A DNA stretch of 52,646 nt from DATHGT01 sp035317605 (GTDB lineage: Bacteria; Methylomirabilota; Methylomirabilia; Rokubacteriales; CSP1-6). Location: contig DATHGT010000174.1 of NCBI GenBank assembly GCA_035317605.1, positions 1-52,646 of the forward strand. The letters run 5' to 3'. Shown piece by piece: positions 38,878 through 45,795 of the stretch (position 1 is the stretch's first letter; each line of letters starts with the position of its first letter). The translations under genes were made by a program, and so were the position numbers. The notes under the pieces were generated by a model that saw only the letters and a program-made list of their open reading frames with translations, was not told the DNA's origin and did not search any database.

Positions 38878-38962
38878 GCCGGGGGCGGGTGAGGGGCGCT
38901 CACGAAAACGCGTTCGTCGGCTGTACGGCGGTTTTCGTGAGCGCCCCCCACCCGCCCCCGGC
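38878..38962. repeat. Long hairpin repeat, family 1, copy B
   Basis: Arms 38878-38909 and 38931-38962 (32 bp, one mismatch) around a 21-base loop, G followed by CGTTCGTCGGCTGTACGGCG. The inner CGAAAAC/GTTTTCG and the loop equal copy A at 19361-19443 apart from one base, but the outer 25 bp of stem are unrelated. Again directly after a binding-protein gene, here before LivF. Confidence 0.9.
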
Positions 38963-39011
38963 TCGCCCTCCCCGCGGCGGCGTTCGGAGCGGAGTCACTT
39001 CGAGGACTCTT

Positions 39012-39806
39012 ATGCTGAGTCTCAACAACGTGGAAGTGATCTATGACGGGGTCATCCTCGTGCTCAAGGGGGTGTCGATCAATTGCCCGGAGGGGCGGAT
39101 CACCACCTTGCTGGGGGCAAATGGGGCGGGGAAGACGACCACGCTGAAGGCGATCTCGGGGTTGTTGCGGTCGGAGCGGGGGGAGATCACCAAGGGATCC
39201 GTCGAGCTGTCGGGGCAGCGCATCGATCACATGCCGCCGCACCGGATCGTGCAGCGGGGGATCGTGCAGGTGTTCGAGGGGCGGCGGGTGTTCGAGCACC
39301 TCACGGCCGAGGAAAACCTGATCGCCGGCGCGCATACCGTGTCGGATCGCGGGCGCGTCGCGGAGCGCATCGAGCGGGTCTACCAGTATTTCCCGCGGCT
39401 CCGCGAGCGACGCTCTCAGCAGGCGGGCTACCTGTCGGGCGGCGAGCAGCAGATGCTGGTCATCGGGCGGGCGCTGATGGCGGATCCCCGAGCGATGCTG
39501 CTGGACGAGCCGTCGCTCGGGCTCGCCCCCATGCTGGTCGAGGAGATCTTCGGCATCGTGCAGCGGTTGAACCAGGAGCAGAAGCTGACCGTGCTGCTGG
39601 TCGAACAGAACGCGACGCTGGCCCTGACCATCGCCGAGCACGGCTACGTGATGGAGAACGGCCGGATCGTGCTGGAGGGCTCGGCGGCGGCGCTGCGCGA
39701 CAACGCCGACATCAAGGAGTTCTACCTCGGGCTCACCGAGGTGGGGGCGCGCAAGTCGTACCGCGACGTCAAACACTACAAGCGCAGGAAACGCTGGTTG
39801 TCCTAG
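39012..39806 (+). CDS. livF: LivF-type ABC ATPase with basic C-terminal tail, cassette 2
   Basis: 264 residues from the ATG at 39012 with GAGG upstream. Walker A GANGAGKTTT, signature LSGGEQQML, Walker B M-L-L-D-E-P-S-L-G-L-A-P. Ends with the same K-S-Y-R-D-V-K-H-Y-K-R-R-K-R-W-L-S tail as the cassette 1 LivF. The first 60 codons, directly after the hairpin repeat, favour GGG and TTG more than the rest of the gene. Last gene of the double cassette. Confidence 0.92.
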   Translation: MLSLNNVEVIYDGVILVLKGVSINCPEGRITTLLGANGAGKTTTLKAISGLLRSERGEITKGSVELSGQRIDHMPPHRIVQRGIVQVFEGRRVFEHLTAEENLIAGAHTVSDRGRVAERIERVYQYFPRLRERRSQQAGYLSGGEQQMLVIGRALMADPRAMLLDEPSLGLAPMLVEEIFGIVQRLNQEQKLTVLLVEQNATLALTIAEHGYVMENGRIVLEGSAAALRDNADIKEFYLGLTEVGARKSYRDVKHYKRRKRWLS

Positions 39807-39826
39807 CGCCGGCCAGTCCCGGCGCT
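39805..39826 (+). terminator. Candidate terminator hairpin after the double cassette
   Basis: AGCGCCGG, loop CCAGTC, CCGGCGCT: a perfect 8-bp stem overlapping the LivF stop codon. No T-tract follows, so it could instead be a simple RNA-stabilising hairpin. Confidence 0.45.
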
Positions 39827-39842
39827 CGAACGGAGGAACGCA

Positions 39843-40295
39843 ATGGCGCGTGCGATGGGATTGGTGATCGTCTCGGCCGTTCTGGTGTTGGCTGTCGGCG
39901 GGTGCGCGACGACGCAGGAGGCGCCGGCGCCGGTGTCGCTGTACAAGCAGCTCGGTGGGCGTGAGGGGATCGCGCTGGTCGTCGACGATTTCGTGCTCAA
40001 CGTGGTGGCGGACGATCGGATCAACGCGCGCTTCAAGGCGCTGAAGCCGGAGCAGGTGTTCAAGCTGAAGTCGAACCTGGCCGACCAGATCTGCGACGCC
40101 ACCGGCGGGCCGTGCGCGTACGTCGGACAGGATATGAAGACGACGCACAAGGGCATGAACATCACCGAGGCGGAGTGGGGCGCGACGGTGGAGGCGCTGG
40201 TCAAGGCCCTCGACAAGAACAACGTCCCCGCCGGGGCCAAGACCGCGCTGCTGGGCGCGCTGGGGCCCATGAAGTCCGACATCGTCGGCCAGTGA
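39843..40295 (+). CDS. Lipoprotein with truncated-hemoglobin (group 1) domain
   Basis: 150 residues. Lipobox V-L-A-V-G-G-C with Cys near residue 21 after a short hydrophobic leader predicts a lipid-anchored, exported protein. The remainder follows group 1 truncated hemoglobins: S-L-Y-K-Q-L-G-G-R-E-G-I (helix A/B), V-V-D-D-F-V, and the heme-side segment G-G-P-C-A-Y-V-G-Q-D-M-K-T-T-H-K-G-M-N-I-T, where the His of T-T-H-K-G is the probable proximal heme ligand. GGAGG precedes the ATG. Oxygen, NO or redox chemistry outside the cytoplasm is inferred. Confidence 0.88.
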   Translation: MARAMGLVIVSAVLVLAVGGCATTQEAPAPVSLYKQLGGREGIALVVDDFVLNVVADDRINARFKALKPEQVFKLKSNLADQICDATGGPCAYVGQDMKTTHKGMNITEAEWGATVEALVKALDKNNVPAGAKTALLGALGPMKSDIVGQ

Positions 40296-40299
40296 TCCG

Positions 40300-41568
40300 G
40301 TGAACGCCGGCGACCGCCGCCGCGGATTCTGGGACCAGGCCAAGGAGACGCTGCCCGCGTCCGACCGGCGGCGGTACCAGAGCCGCTGGCTCTCCGGCTT
40401 GATCGAGCACGCCGAGCAGCACGCGTCAGGCGTGCGGCGGCGCCTCCAGGCCGCCGGTCTCACCGCGGCGGATCTTCGTGACGAGGAGCAGCTGTCCCGG
40501 CTCCCGGTGATCAAGAAGAGCGCGATGCCGGATCTCCAGAAGGCCGATCCTCCGTTCGGGGGATTCTGCACGGTGCCGCTGGCCCAGGTCCGCAAGATCT
40601 TCTTCTCGCCGGGGCCGATCCTCGAGCCCATGGGGCCGGAGGTCGGCGGGTGGCACCTGGAGACGGGCATGTACGCCGGAGGCTTCCGCCGCGGCGACGT
40701 CGTGCTCAACACGTTTTCCTACCAGCTCGTGCCCGCGGCCCACGAGATGGACGAGGCGCTCAACCTGGTGGGATGCACGGTGGTGCCGACGGGCGTGGGC
40801 AACAGCGAGCAGCAGGTGGCGGCCGCGCGCGCGGTCGCCGCCACCGGCTACGTCGGCACCCCATCGTTCCTGATGACGCTGCTCAAGAAGGCCGACGAGC
40901 TGGGCGGGCGCCTGGGGCTGGAAGTCGCCCAGGTCGGCGCCGAGCCGTTCCCGGAGTCGTTGCGCAAGGTGTTCCAGGACGAGTACGGCATCATGGCCCA
41001 CCAGGGCTTCGGCACCGCCGATCTCGGCATGATCGCCTACGAGTGCGTCGAGGCGTCGGGCATGCACCTGCTGGAGGACACGATCGTGCAGATCTGCGAC
41101 CCCACGTCCGGCGCGCCGCTGCCGGCGGGCCAGATCGGCGAGATCGTGGCCACCGTCAACAACCGCACGTATCCGATGATCCGCTTCGGCACCGGCGACC
41201 TCAGCGTGATCACCGAGGAGCCGTGTCCGTGCGGACGCACATCGTCGCGCATGCTCGGCTGGCGCGGCCGTGCCGACGAAGTCACCAAGGTGCGCGGCAT
41301 GTTCGTCCATCCGCGCCAGGCCGACGAGATCGTGGCGCGCGTCGGCGGGGTCGCGCGCTTCCAGGTCGTGGTCGGCCGCGAGGGTCATCAGGACTCGCTC
41401 ACGTTTCGCGTCGAGCTGACCGGCGGGGCCGATGGTGGCGCGGTGACGCCGGCCATGGAGGTCGCGATCCGCGACGTCATGAAGCTCCGCGGCGGCGTCG
41501 AGATCGTCGCCGCCGGCACCATCCCCGAGGGCGCCAAGAAGATCAGCGACGAGCGGAAATGGGATTGA
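40300..41568 (+). CDS. Phenylacetate-CoA ligase-like protein with altered P-loop
   Basis: 422 residues from a GTG four bases after the globin stop. Layout of the PaaK branch of adenylate-forming enzymes: L-S-R-L-P-V-I-K-K-S near residue 65, H-Q-G-F-G-T-A-D-L-G-M-I-A-Y-E-C, a Cys-rich E-E-P-C-P-C-G-R-T-S-S-R-M, G-R-A-D-E-V-T-K-V-R-G-M-F-V-H-P and a C-terminal K-K-I-S-D-E-R-K. At the position of the nucleotide P-loop (S-S-G-T-T-G-K-P in PaaK) it has F-F-S-P-G-P-I-L-E-P, lacking the Ser/Thr/Gly run. ATP use may be altered; whether it still makes a CoA ester is open. Confidence 0.85.
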   Translation: MNAGDRRRGFWDQAKETLPASDRRRYQSRWLSGLIEHAEQHASGVRRRLQAAGLTAADLRDEEQLSRLPVIKKSAMPDLQKADPPFGGFCTVPLAQVRKIFFSPGPILEPMGPEVGGWHLETGMYAGGFRRGDVVLNTFSYQLVPAAHEMDEALNLVGCTVVPTGVGNSEQQVAAARAVAATGYVGTPSFLMTLLKKADELGGRLGLEVAQVGAEPFPESLRKVFQDEYGIMAHQGFGTADLGMIAYECVEASGMHLLEDTIVQICDPTSGAPLPAGQIGEIVATVNNRTYPMIRFGTGDLSVITEEPCPCGRTSSRMLGWRGRADEVTKVRGMFVHPRQADEIVARVGGVARFQVVVGREGHQDSLTFRVELTGGADGGAVTPAMEVAIRDVMKLRGGVEIVAAGTIPEGAKKISDERKWD

Positions 41569-41574
41569 AGCTCG

Positions 41575-41601
41575 GAGGGGGGCCGATCGGCTCCCCCCTT
41601 T
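41575..41601 (+). terminator. Rho-independent terminator
   Basis: A GC-rich hairpin built on GGGGGGCCGATCGGCTCCCCCC followed by TTT, seven bases after the stop of the PaaK-like gene. The best intrinsic terminator in the window; the inner GCCGATCGGC is a perfect palindrome. Confidence 0.7.
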
Positions 41602-41624
41602 CGACGGTCGTCACGCGTTAGACA

Positions 41625-42467
41625 GTGGCGGCTCCCGACTTCGTCGTGGTCGGGCACGTCACCCTCGATCGCATCGGGGACACGATTCAGCCGGGCGGCG
41701 CCGCGTTCTATGCGGCGGTGGCGGCGCATCGGTTGGGGCTGTCCGTTGGGATTCTCACCAGCCACGGTGACGATTTCCCGCTGGAGCTGATCCCCCCGCA
41801 GATCGAAGTGGTCAGCGTGCCCGCCGAGGCGACCACGACGTTCGTGTACGAGCCGGGCGCGGTCCCGCGAACCATGACCGTGTCATCGGTGGCGAGCGCG
41901 CTCGGCCCCGCCGACGTCCCCGAGGACTGGGTGGACGCGTCGCTGGTGCTGCTGGCGCCGGTGGCCGGCGAGATCGACCCGCTGCTGGCCACGGCGTTCA
42001 CGGGTCCCACGCTCGCCGCCGCCGCCCAGGGATGGCTCCGCGCGATCGAGCCCGCCGGCGCCGTGACTCCGGCCGAATGGACGCCGCCGGAATTTCTGCT
42101 CGGCCGGCTCCAGGCGATCTTCCTGAGCACGGAGGACGTGGCGGGGCAGGAGGAGGCGGCCATCGCGTTGTTCGAGCGCGTCCCGATCGGCGTGCTGACC
42201 GCCGGCCGGCTCGGCGCCCTGCTCTTCGTCAACGGCGAGCGCTACGAAATCGCGCCGCGTCCGACCCAGGAAGTCGACGCCACCGGTGCCGGCGACGTGT
42301 TCGCCGCGCACTTTCTCATCCACTACCAGCACGGCGGCGACGCCTGGGACGCGGCGGCCGCCGCCTCGTGCGCGGGCTCGCTGTCGGTCGAGGCCGCCGG
42401 CATCGCCGCCGTGCCCGACCGCGCGCGCCTCGACGCCGCCCTTCGCGAGCACCTGCGCGATAGTTGA
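41625..42467 (+). CDS. PfkB-family carbohydrate kinase
   Basis: 280 residues. N-terminal G-H-V-T-L-D-R-I-G and G-G-A-A-F-Y-A-A-V-A-A-H-R-L-G, C-terminal family signature E-V-D-A-T-G-A-G-D-V-F-A-A-H-F-L, with the catalytic Asp in G-A-G-D. Shorter than ribokinase (about 300), like small PfkB relatives that act on nucleosides or inositol. GTG at 41625 without a clear ribosome site. The substrate cannot be told. A sugar-phosphate aldolase lies two genes on. Confidence 0.88.
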   Translation: MAAPDFVVVGHVTLDRIGDTIQPGGAAFYAAVAAHRLGLSVGILTSHGDDFPLELIPPQIEVVSVPAEATTTFVYEPGAVPRTMTVSSVASALGPADVPEDWVDASLVLLAPVAGEIDPLLATAFTGPTLAAAAQGWLRAIEPAGAVTPAEWTPPEFLLGRLQAIFLSTEDVAGQEEAAIALFERVPIGVLTAGRLGALLFVNGERYEIAPRPTQEVDATGAGDVFAAHFLIHYQHGGDAWDAAAAASCAGSLSVEAAGIAAVPDRARLDAALREHLRDS

Positions 42468-42475
42468 CCCTCGCC

Positions 42476-42505
42476 TTGACACCGCGGAAGCGCGGAGCCT
42501 AGGCT
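42476..42505 (+). promoter_or_regulatory. Candidate promoter for the cyclophilin-like gene
   Basis: TTGACA, 18-bp spacer, TAGGCT, then six bases to the ATG at 42512. The start codon would be at or next to the first transcribed base. No Shine-Dalgarno sequence is present, which fits a leaderless message. Confidence 0.45.
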
Positions 42506-42511
42506 GAAGTG

Positions 42512-42886
42512 ATGGCCGAGCGCGCGATCCGGATCACCGCGGGAACGATCGCCGCCGAGGCGACGCTGAACGATTCCAAGACCGCGCGGGCAATCTGGGA
42601 CGCGCTCCCGATCGAGGCGAAGGCCCAGACCTGGGGCGACGAGATCTACTTCGCGATCGGCGTCGCCGAGGCCGAGGATTCGGCGAAGGCCGTGGTCGAC
42701 CTGGGCGACTTGGGTTACTGGCCGCCGGGCCACGCGTTCTGCATCTTCTTCGGTCTGACCCCGGCGAGCCACGGCGACGAGATCCGTCCCGCCAGCCCCG
42801 TCAACGTGGTCGGCCGCGTCACCGGCGACGCGCGAGAGTTCAAGCGCGTCCGGTCGGGCGCGCGAGTGGTCATCGAACGGGCGTGA
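42512..42886 (+). CDS. Cyclophilin-like (DUF369-type) small protein
   Basis: 124 residues. R-I-R-I-T-A-G-x-x-A-A-E-A-T-L-N-D-S-K-T-A-R-A-I-W-D-A-L-P and T-W-G-D-E-I-Y-F-A-I, then L-G-D-L-G-Y-W-P-P-G-H-A-F-C-I-F-F-G and S-P-V-N-V-V-G-R-V fit the cyclophilin-like family of TM1367-type proteins. These share the peptidyl-prolyl isomerase fold but their activity is not established. Lies 19 bp before the transaldolase gene, probably cotranscribed. Confidence 0.85.
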   Translation: MAERAIRITAGTIAAEATLNDSKTARAIWDALPIEAKAQTWGDEIYFAIGVAEAEDSAKAVVDLGDLGYWPPGHAFCIFFGLTPASHGDEIRPASPVNVVGRVTGDAREFKRVRSGARVVIERA

Positions 42887-42905
42887 ACAGAGAGGGGAAA
42901 GCCGC

Positions 42906-43556
42906 ATGAAGATCTTTCTCGACACCGCGAACGTGGCAGAGATCAAGGAAGGCGTGGCCATCGGCGTCGTCGACGGCGTCACCACCAACCCGTCGCTGAT
43001 CGCCAAGGAGAAGCGCCCATTCCGTCCGCTGGTCGAGGAGATCTGCTCGATCGTGCCGGGGGACGTCAGCCTGGAAGTGGTGGCCGTCGATTTCGAGGGG
43101 ATGGTCAAGGAAGGCGAGGAGCTGTCGCAAATCGCCCCCAACGCGGTGGTGAAGTGCCCGCTCACCAAGGACGGTCTGAAGGCCGTGAAATACTTGAGCG
43201 GTAAGGGCATCCGCGTGAACCAGACGCTCTGCTTCTCGGCGACGCAGGCGCTGCTCTCCGCCAAGGCCGGCGCGACCTATATCAGCCCCTTCCTCGGCCG
43301 CCTCGACGACATCGGGGCCGTCGGCATGGACCTGGTCCGCGACATCTGCGAGATCTACCGCAACTACGGCTTCAAGACCCAGGTCCTGGCCGCGTCGATC
43401 CGCAACCCGATCCACGTCATCGACGCCGCCAAGGCCGGCGCCCACGTCGCCACCATGCCCTTCGCCGTCCTCGAACAGCTCATGAAGCACCCGCTGACGG
43501 ACATCGGCCTCAAGAAGTTCCTCGACGACTGGGCCAAGTCGGGCGCGAAGATCTAA
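42906..43556 (+). CDS. fsa: Transaldolase / fructose-6-phosphate aldolase family protein
   Basis: 216 residues, the short TalC/FSA subfamily. M-K-I-F-L-D-T-A-N-V-A-E-I-K at the N-terminus, G-V-T-T-N-P-S-L-I-A-K-E, the Schiff-base lysine in N-A-V-V-K-C-P-L-T near residue 84, N-Q-T-L-C-F-S-A-T-Q-A and S-P-F-L-G-R-L-D-D-I-G. Reversible dihydroxyacetone transfer in the cytoplasm; whether it is a transaldolase or an aldolase cannot be told from sequence. GAGGGGAAA precedes the ATG. The island begins after this gene. Confidence 0.92.
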   Translation: MKIFLDTANVAEIKEGVAIGVVDGVTTNPSLIAKEKRPFRPLVEEICSIVPGDVSLEVVAVDFEGMVKEGEELSQIAPNAVVKCPLTKDGLKAVKYLSGKGIRVNQTLCFSATQALLSAKAGATYISPFLGRLDDIGAVGMDLVRDICEIYRNYGFKTQVLAASIRNPIHVIDAAKAGAHVATMPFAVLEQLMKHPLTDIGLKKFLDDWAKSGAKI

Positions 43557-43592
43557 CGCCTTCCCGTCTCGCCGGTTCGCGGCGGTGACGCC

Positions 43593-43663
43593 GGGCCGGG
43601 TGGCGCGGGGCATGTGAACCCCGCGAGGCAACGGGTTTCACACGACCACGCACCACCTGGCCC
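43593..43663 (+). repeat. Hairpin repeat, family 2, copy D
   Basis: Arms about 43593-43621 and 43633-43663 pair imperfectly (several G-T pairs and bulges). The tip reads GTGAACCCC, GCGAGGCAAC, GGGTTTCAC. The tip matches, in reverse orientation, that of the hairpin at 49499-49568. It follows the transaldolase stop by 36 bp. Confidence 0.7.
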
Positions 43664-43702
43664 TTGGTCGGCGCTTCGGACTTCTAATCGGTCACGGGTT
43701 CG
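43656..43702 (+). pseudogene. tRNA-Arg(TCT)-like remnant
   Basis: GGACTTCTAATC with anticodon-like TCT at 43683-43685, preceded by a D-arm-like CCTTGGTCGGCGC and followed by CACGGGTTCG, resembles the middle of a tRNA-Arg. The anticodon stem does not pair fully, the T-arm is cut after GGGTTCG, and no acceptor stem is present, so it is not a working tRNA. It could mark an old integration point at the island edge. Confidence 0.35.
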
Positions 43703-43930
43703 GTGCGATGTCCCGCTGAGGCGCAGTCCATCACGGTGAGTCGCGCATTCGCCAGGGTTTGCCAAACGGAAGTCCCGCCCGCGAATGCGACTGACCGATA
43801 CCCGCGCGTCCCACCGGGGACGGGGAACTAGCCCGAAACTTGCCCGGTGCCTTGGTGGCGGAGCAGGCTGGCAGCTTGTTCGATGGAGCCGACGCAGCCG
43901 GTGGATGGGGACCCCTCCACCCCGTCGCAT
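43703..43930 (+). ncRNA. Structured-RNA-like stretch, possibly group II intron 5' remnant
   Basis: Begins GTGCGATG, compatible with the GTGYG start of bacterial group II introns. It contains a long stem, AGTCGCGCATTCGC (43739-43752) with GCGAATGCGACT (43781-43792), and a tight hairpin GGTGGA-T-GGGG-A-CCCC-TCCACC (43900-43921). No plausible protein is encoded on either strand. No reverse transcriptase gene and no domain V were found downstream, so if it is an intron it is a fragment. Confidence 0.3.
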
Positions 43931-44314
43931 GGGACCCGGCGTGGTCCTCCAGCACGTGTGCGTTTCTGCTTGCCAGGGTTCCTCGTGGGCAGGGTCACGA
44001 GAGCCGATCGCACAGAAAGCCTACTTCTCACGCCTCCAGCGCGCCATTTGCGGCCTTGCCCGGCGCGGGCGGGCGCGGTTGCTCGACCCGTGCCCCGCAC
44101 TCCCGCCACGACCCCAAAGCCATCGCCTTCCGCGTCCATCAGATCGCGGCCACGGTAGCCGTCATCGCGGAAGCCGCCGCGCGGCCCAACGGCCACGGCG
44201 AGCACCTTTCGCGTGCTATACCTGATCGAAGAGCCACGTTGCCGGATGTGGAAGAGCGGATAGAAGCGTTACGGTCTGCTGCTCGCCACTGACGTCTTTC
44301 GGGGTCACCGCATG
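43931..44314. other. Gene-free stretch of the island
   Basis: Open frames exist on both strands but have no start context or recognisable sequence. One plus-strand frame near 44100-44292 (D-P-K-A-I-A-F-R-V-H-Q-I-A-A-T-V) has protein-like composition and may be the end of a decayed gene. Nothing else is seen. Confidence 0.4.
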
Positions 44315-44343
44315 TTGACCGTGTTCACGCGACGGCGTACTGT
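44315..44343 (+). promoter_or_regulatory. Candidate promoter for the protease gene
   Basis: TTGACC, 17-bp spacer, TACTGT, then nine bases to the ATG at 44353, the same geometry as the other candidate leaderless promoters. The -10 box is weak. Confidence 0.35.
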
Positions 44344-44352
44344 GCGGTTCCG

Positions 44353-45414
44353 ATGCGACCTGAATGTACGAACCGCGGCCGGTTGGCCGCCGTAGGTTTG
44401 CCTGCCACGGTTGTCCTAATTCTGCTCGTGTCGGCTGCGAGTTACGCCACTGACGCTGCTCGGAGCGACCTGATCGCATCGATCCTGGCTTATCGATCGT
44501 CGCTGGATCGGCTGTGGGAATATCATGTGGTGGCGGTGAAACGTGCTACGGCCGAGGTCGAAAGGCGCCGCGATCGCCTCGCCCGCGGCATCGCCACGCG
44601 TCGCGAGCTGGAAGAGAGCGAGCGCGAGCTCGAGGTCGCCGAGGGCAAGCTCTCGGCCACGCGTCGCGAGATGGTGGTGGCCGATCAGGCGCTTGCCGAG
44701 GCCACGGCAGAGCCGCGCCCCTCCACCGAAGCCCCGCCAGCACGGCCGCGACAGGCTCCTCCTGTTCAGAAGTCGCCCCAGCGGCCCCCTTCGCCTCTGC
44801 TCGCTTGGGCGAGCGCTAAGAAGCCGAGCATGCCAGCGCAACTGCGGACCGGAGGTCTCTCCCCAGAAGCTGTTTTCAACGCGGTCGAAAAATCGGTCTA
44901 CGTCCTCGTTTCATCGACATCTGCGGCTCGGGTACGTTCCAAGTCCGCGGTTACCCAAGGGTCAGCGGTCGCGGTCACTTCCCGAATTGCGCTGACGAAC
45001 TGTCACGTGCTAGAGGGCCATACCGCCCACTGGCTGACTCGGGATGAAACCATGATCCCTGTCACTGTTGCGTACGGTGATAAAAAATCGGACCGCTGCG
45101 CTGTTGTCGCGGAGCCAGCCCAGCTGGTACCTGTTGGAGGCGTCCGCGCGTACGCAACCCTCGCTGTTGGCGAGAGGGTGTATACAGTTGGATCTCCAAG
45201 CGGCCTAGAAAACACATTGGGCGAGGGGATAATCTCAGGTCTACGACGACGCGGCGAAATCGATCTGGTGCAAACTACTGCTCCGATGTCCCCCGGTTCC
45301 TCGGGTGGAGGCCTATTTGATAGGGCAGGCAACTTGATCGGGATCACCACGTTTTTGCTTCGAGATAGTCAAAACCTTAACTTTGCTATCGCCGCTGACA
45401 CGTTCTGGAAATAG
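44353..45414 (+). CDS. Exported trypsin-like serine protease with coiled-coil N-region
   Basis: 353 residues. A hydrophobic segment at residues 11-31 is a signal peptide or membrane anchor. Residues about 45-120 are a charged, heptad-like coiled coil (R-R-E-L-E-E-S-E-R-E-L-E-V-A-E-G-K-L), then a Pro-rich linker to 165. The C-terminal 190 residues are a trypsin-2-like domain: His in L-T-N-C-H-V-L, Asp in K-S-D-R-C-A-V-V, Ser in S-P-G-S-S-G-G-G-L-F-D, then I-G-I-T-T-F. No PDZ domain, unlike DegP. The 3' half has lower GC and mixed codon use compared with core genes, consistent with transfer. Target unknown. Confidence 0.85.
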   Translation: MRPECTNRGRLAAVGLPATVVLILLVSAASYATDAARSDLIASILAYRSSLDRLWEYHVVAVKRATAEVERRRDRLARGIATRRELEESERELEVAEGKLSATRREMVVADQALAEATAEPRPSTEAPPARPRQAPPVQKSPQRPPSPLLAWASAKKPSMPAQLRTGGLSPEAVFNAVEKSVYVLVSSTSAARVRSKSAVTQGSAVAVTSRIALTNCHVLEGHTAHWLTRDETMIPVTVAYGDKKSDRCAVVAEPAQLVPVGGVRAYATLAVGERVYTVGSPSGLENTLGEGIISGLRRRGEIDLVQTTAPMSPGSSGGGLFDRAGNLIGITTFLLRDSQNLNFAIAADTFWK

Positions 45415-45795
45415 AGTTTTCAGAGCGCGCCGGCTTGACTCAGACCGAGATGGTCCCGGTGCCTCGGGAGCCCATTCGAAGTTGACATACGATGTGAATC
45501 CGGCCGCTGTGGAAGCGGCGCGGATGCGGTAGGTCAAGCTCGTGGACATGACCTCATCGCGTCGCCAGGAGCAATCTCTCCTCGAAGACCGCGGGCGAAG
45601 GCGTCGCCATGCGAGCAAACAGAAGACTGTGAAACTTGCCCATTGCCGTTCCGCTCCTCCCGGCGGGCCGCGCCTGAAGGGATCATCGAGAGCTACCACT
45701 ACCGGGACGAGTGCAACGAGGTCGCGGAGGCGCAGCTCGGGGTGGGTGGCGGAGAGCGGTGAGGGTCGCATGACCCTAATTGGGGTTTGCACGGT
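45415..45795. other. Intergenic stretch with possible gene fragments
   Basis: Lies between two convergent genes. On the minus strand a stretch reads L-T-Y-R-I-R-A-A-S-T-A-A-G-F-T-S-Y-V-N, which resembles the last strands of a fibronectin-III domain, and is followed after a possible frameshift by a stop. On the plus strand P-E-G-I-I-E-S-Y-H-Y-R-D-E-C-N-E-V-A-E ends at a TGA near 45763. Neither has a start; both look like debris. Confidence 0.35.

Noticed and set aside
43656..43735. Functional tRNA-Arg gene
   Set aside because: Broken T-arm, unpaired anticodon stem and missing acceptor stem.
43785..44292. Overlapping open frames in the gene-free part of the island
   Set aside because: Several frames on both strands overlap the same stem-rich stretch with no start signals or domain; reported only as non-coding.
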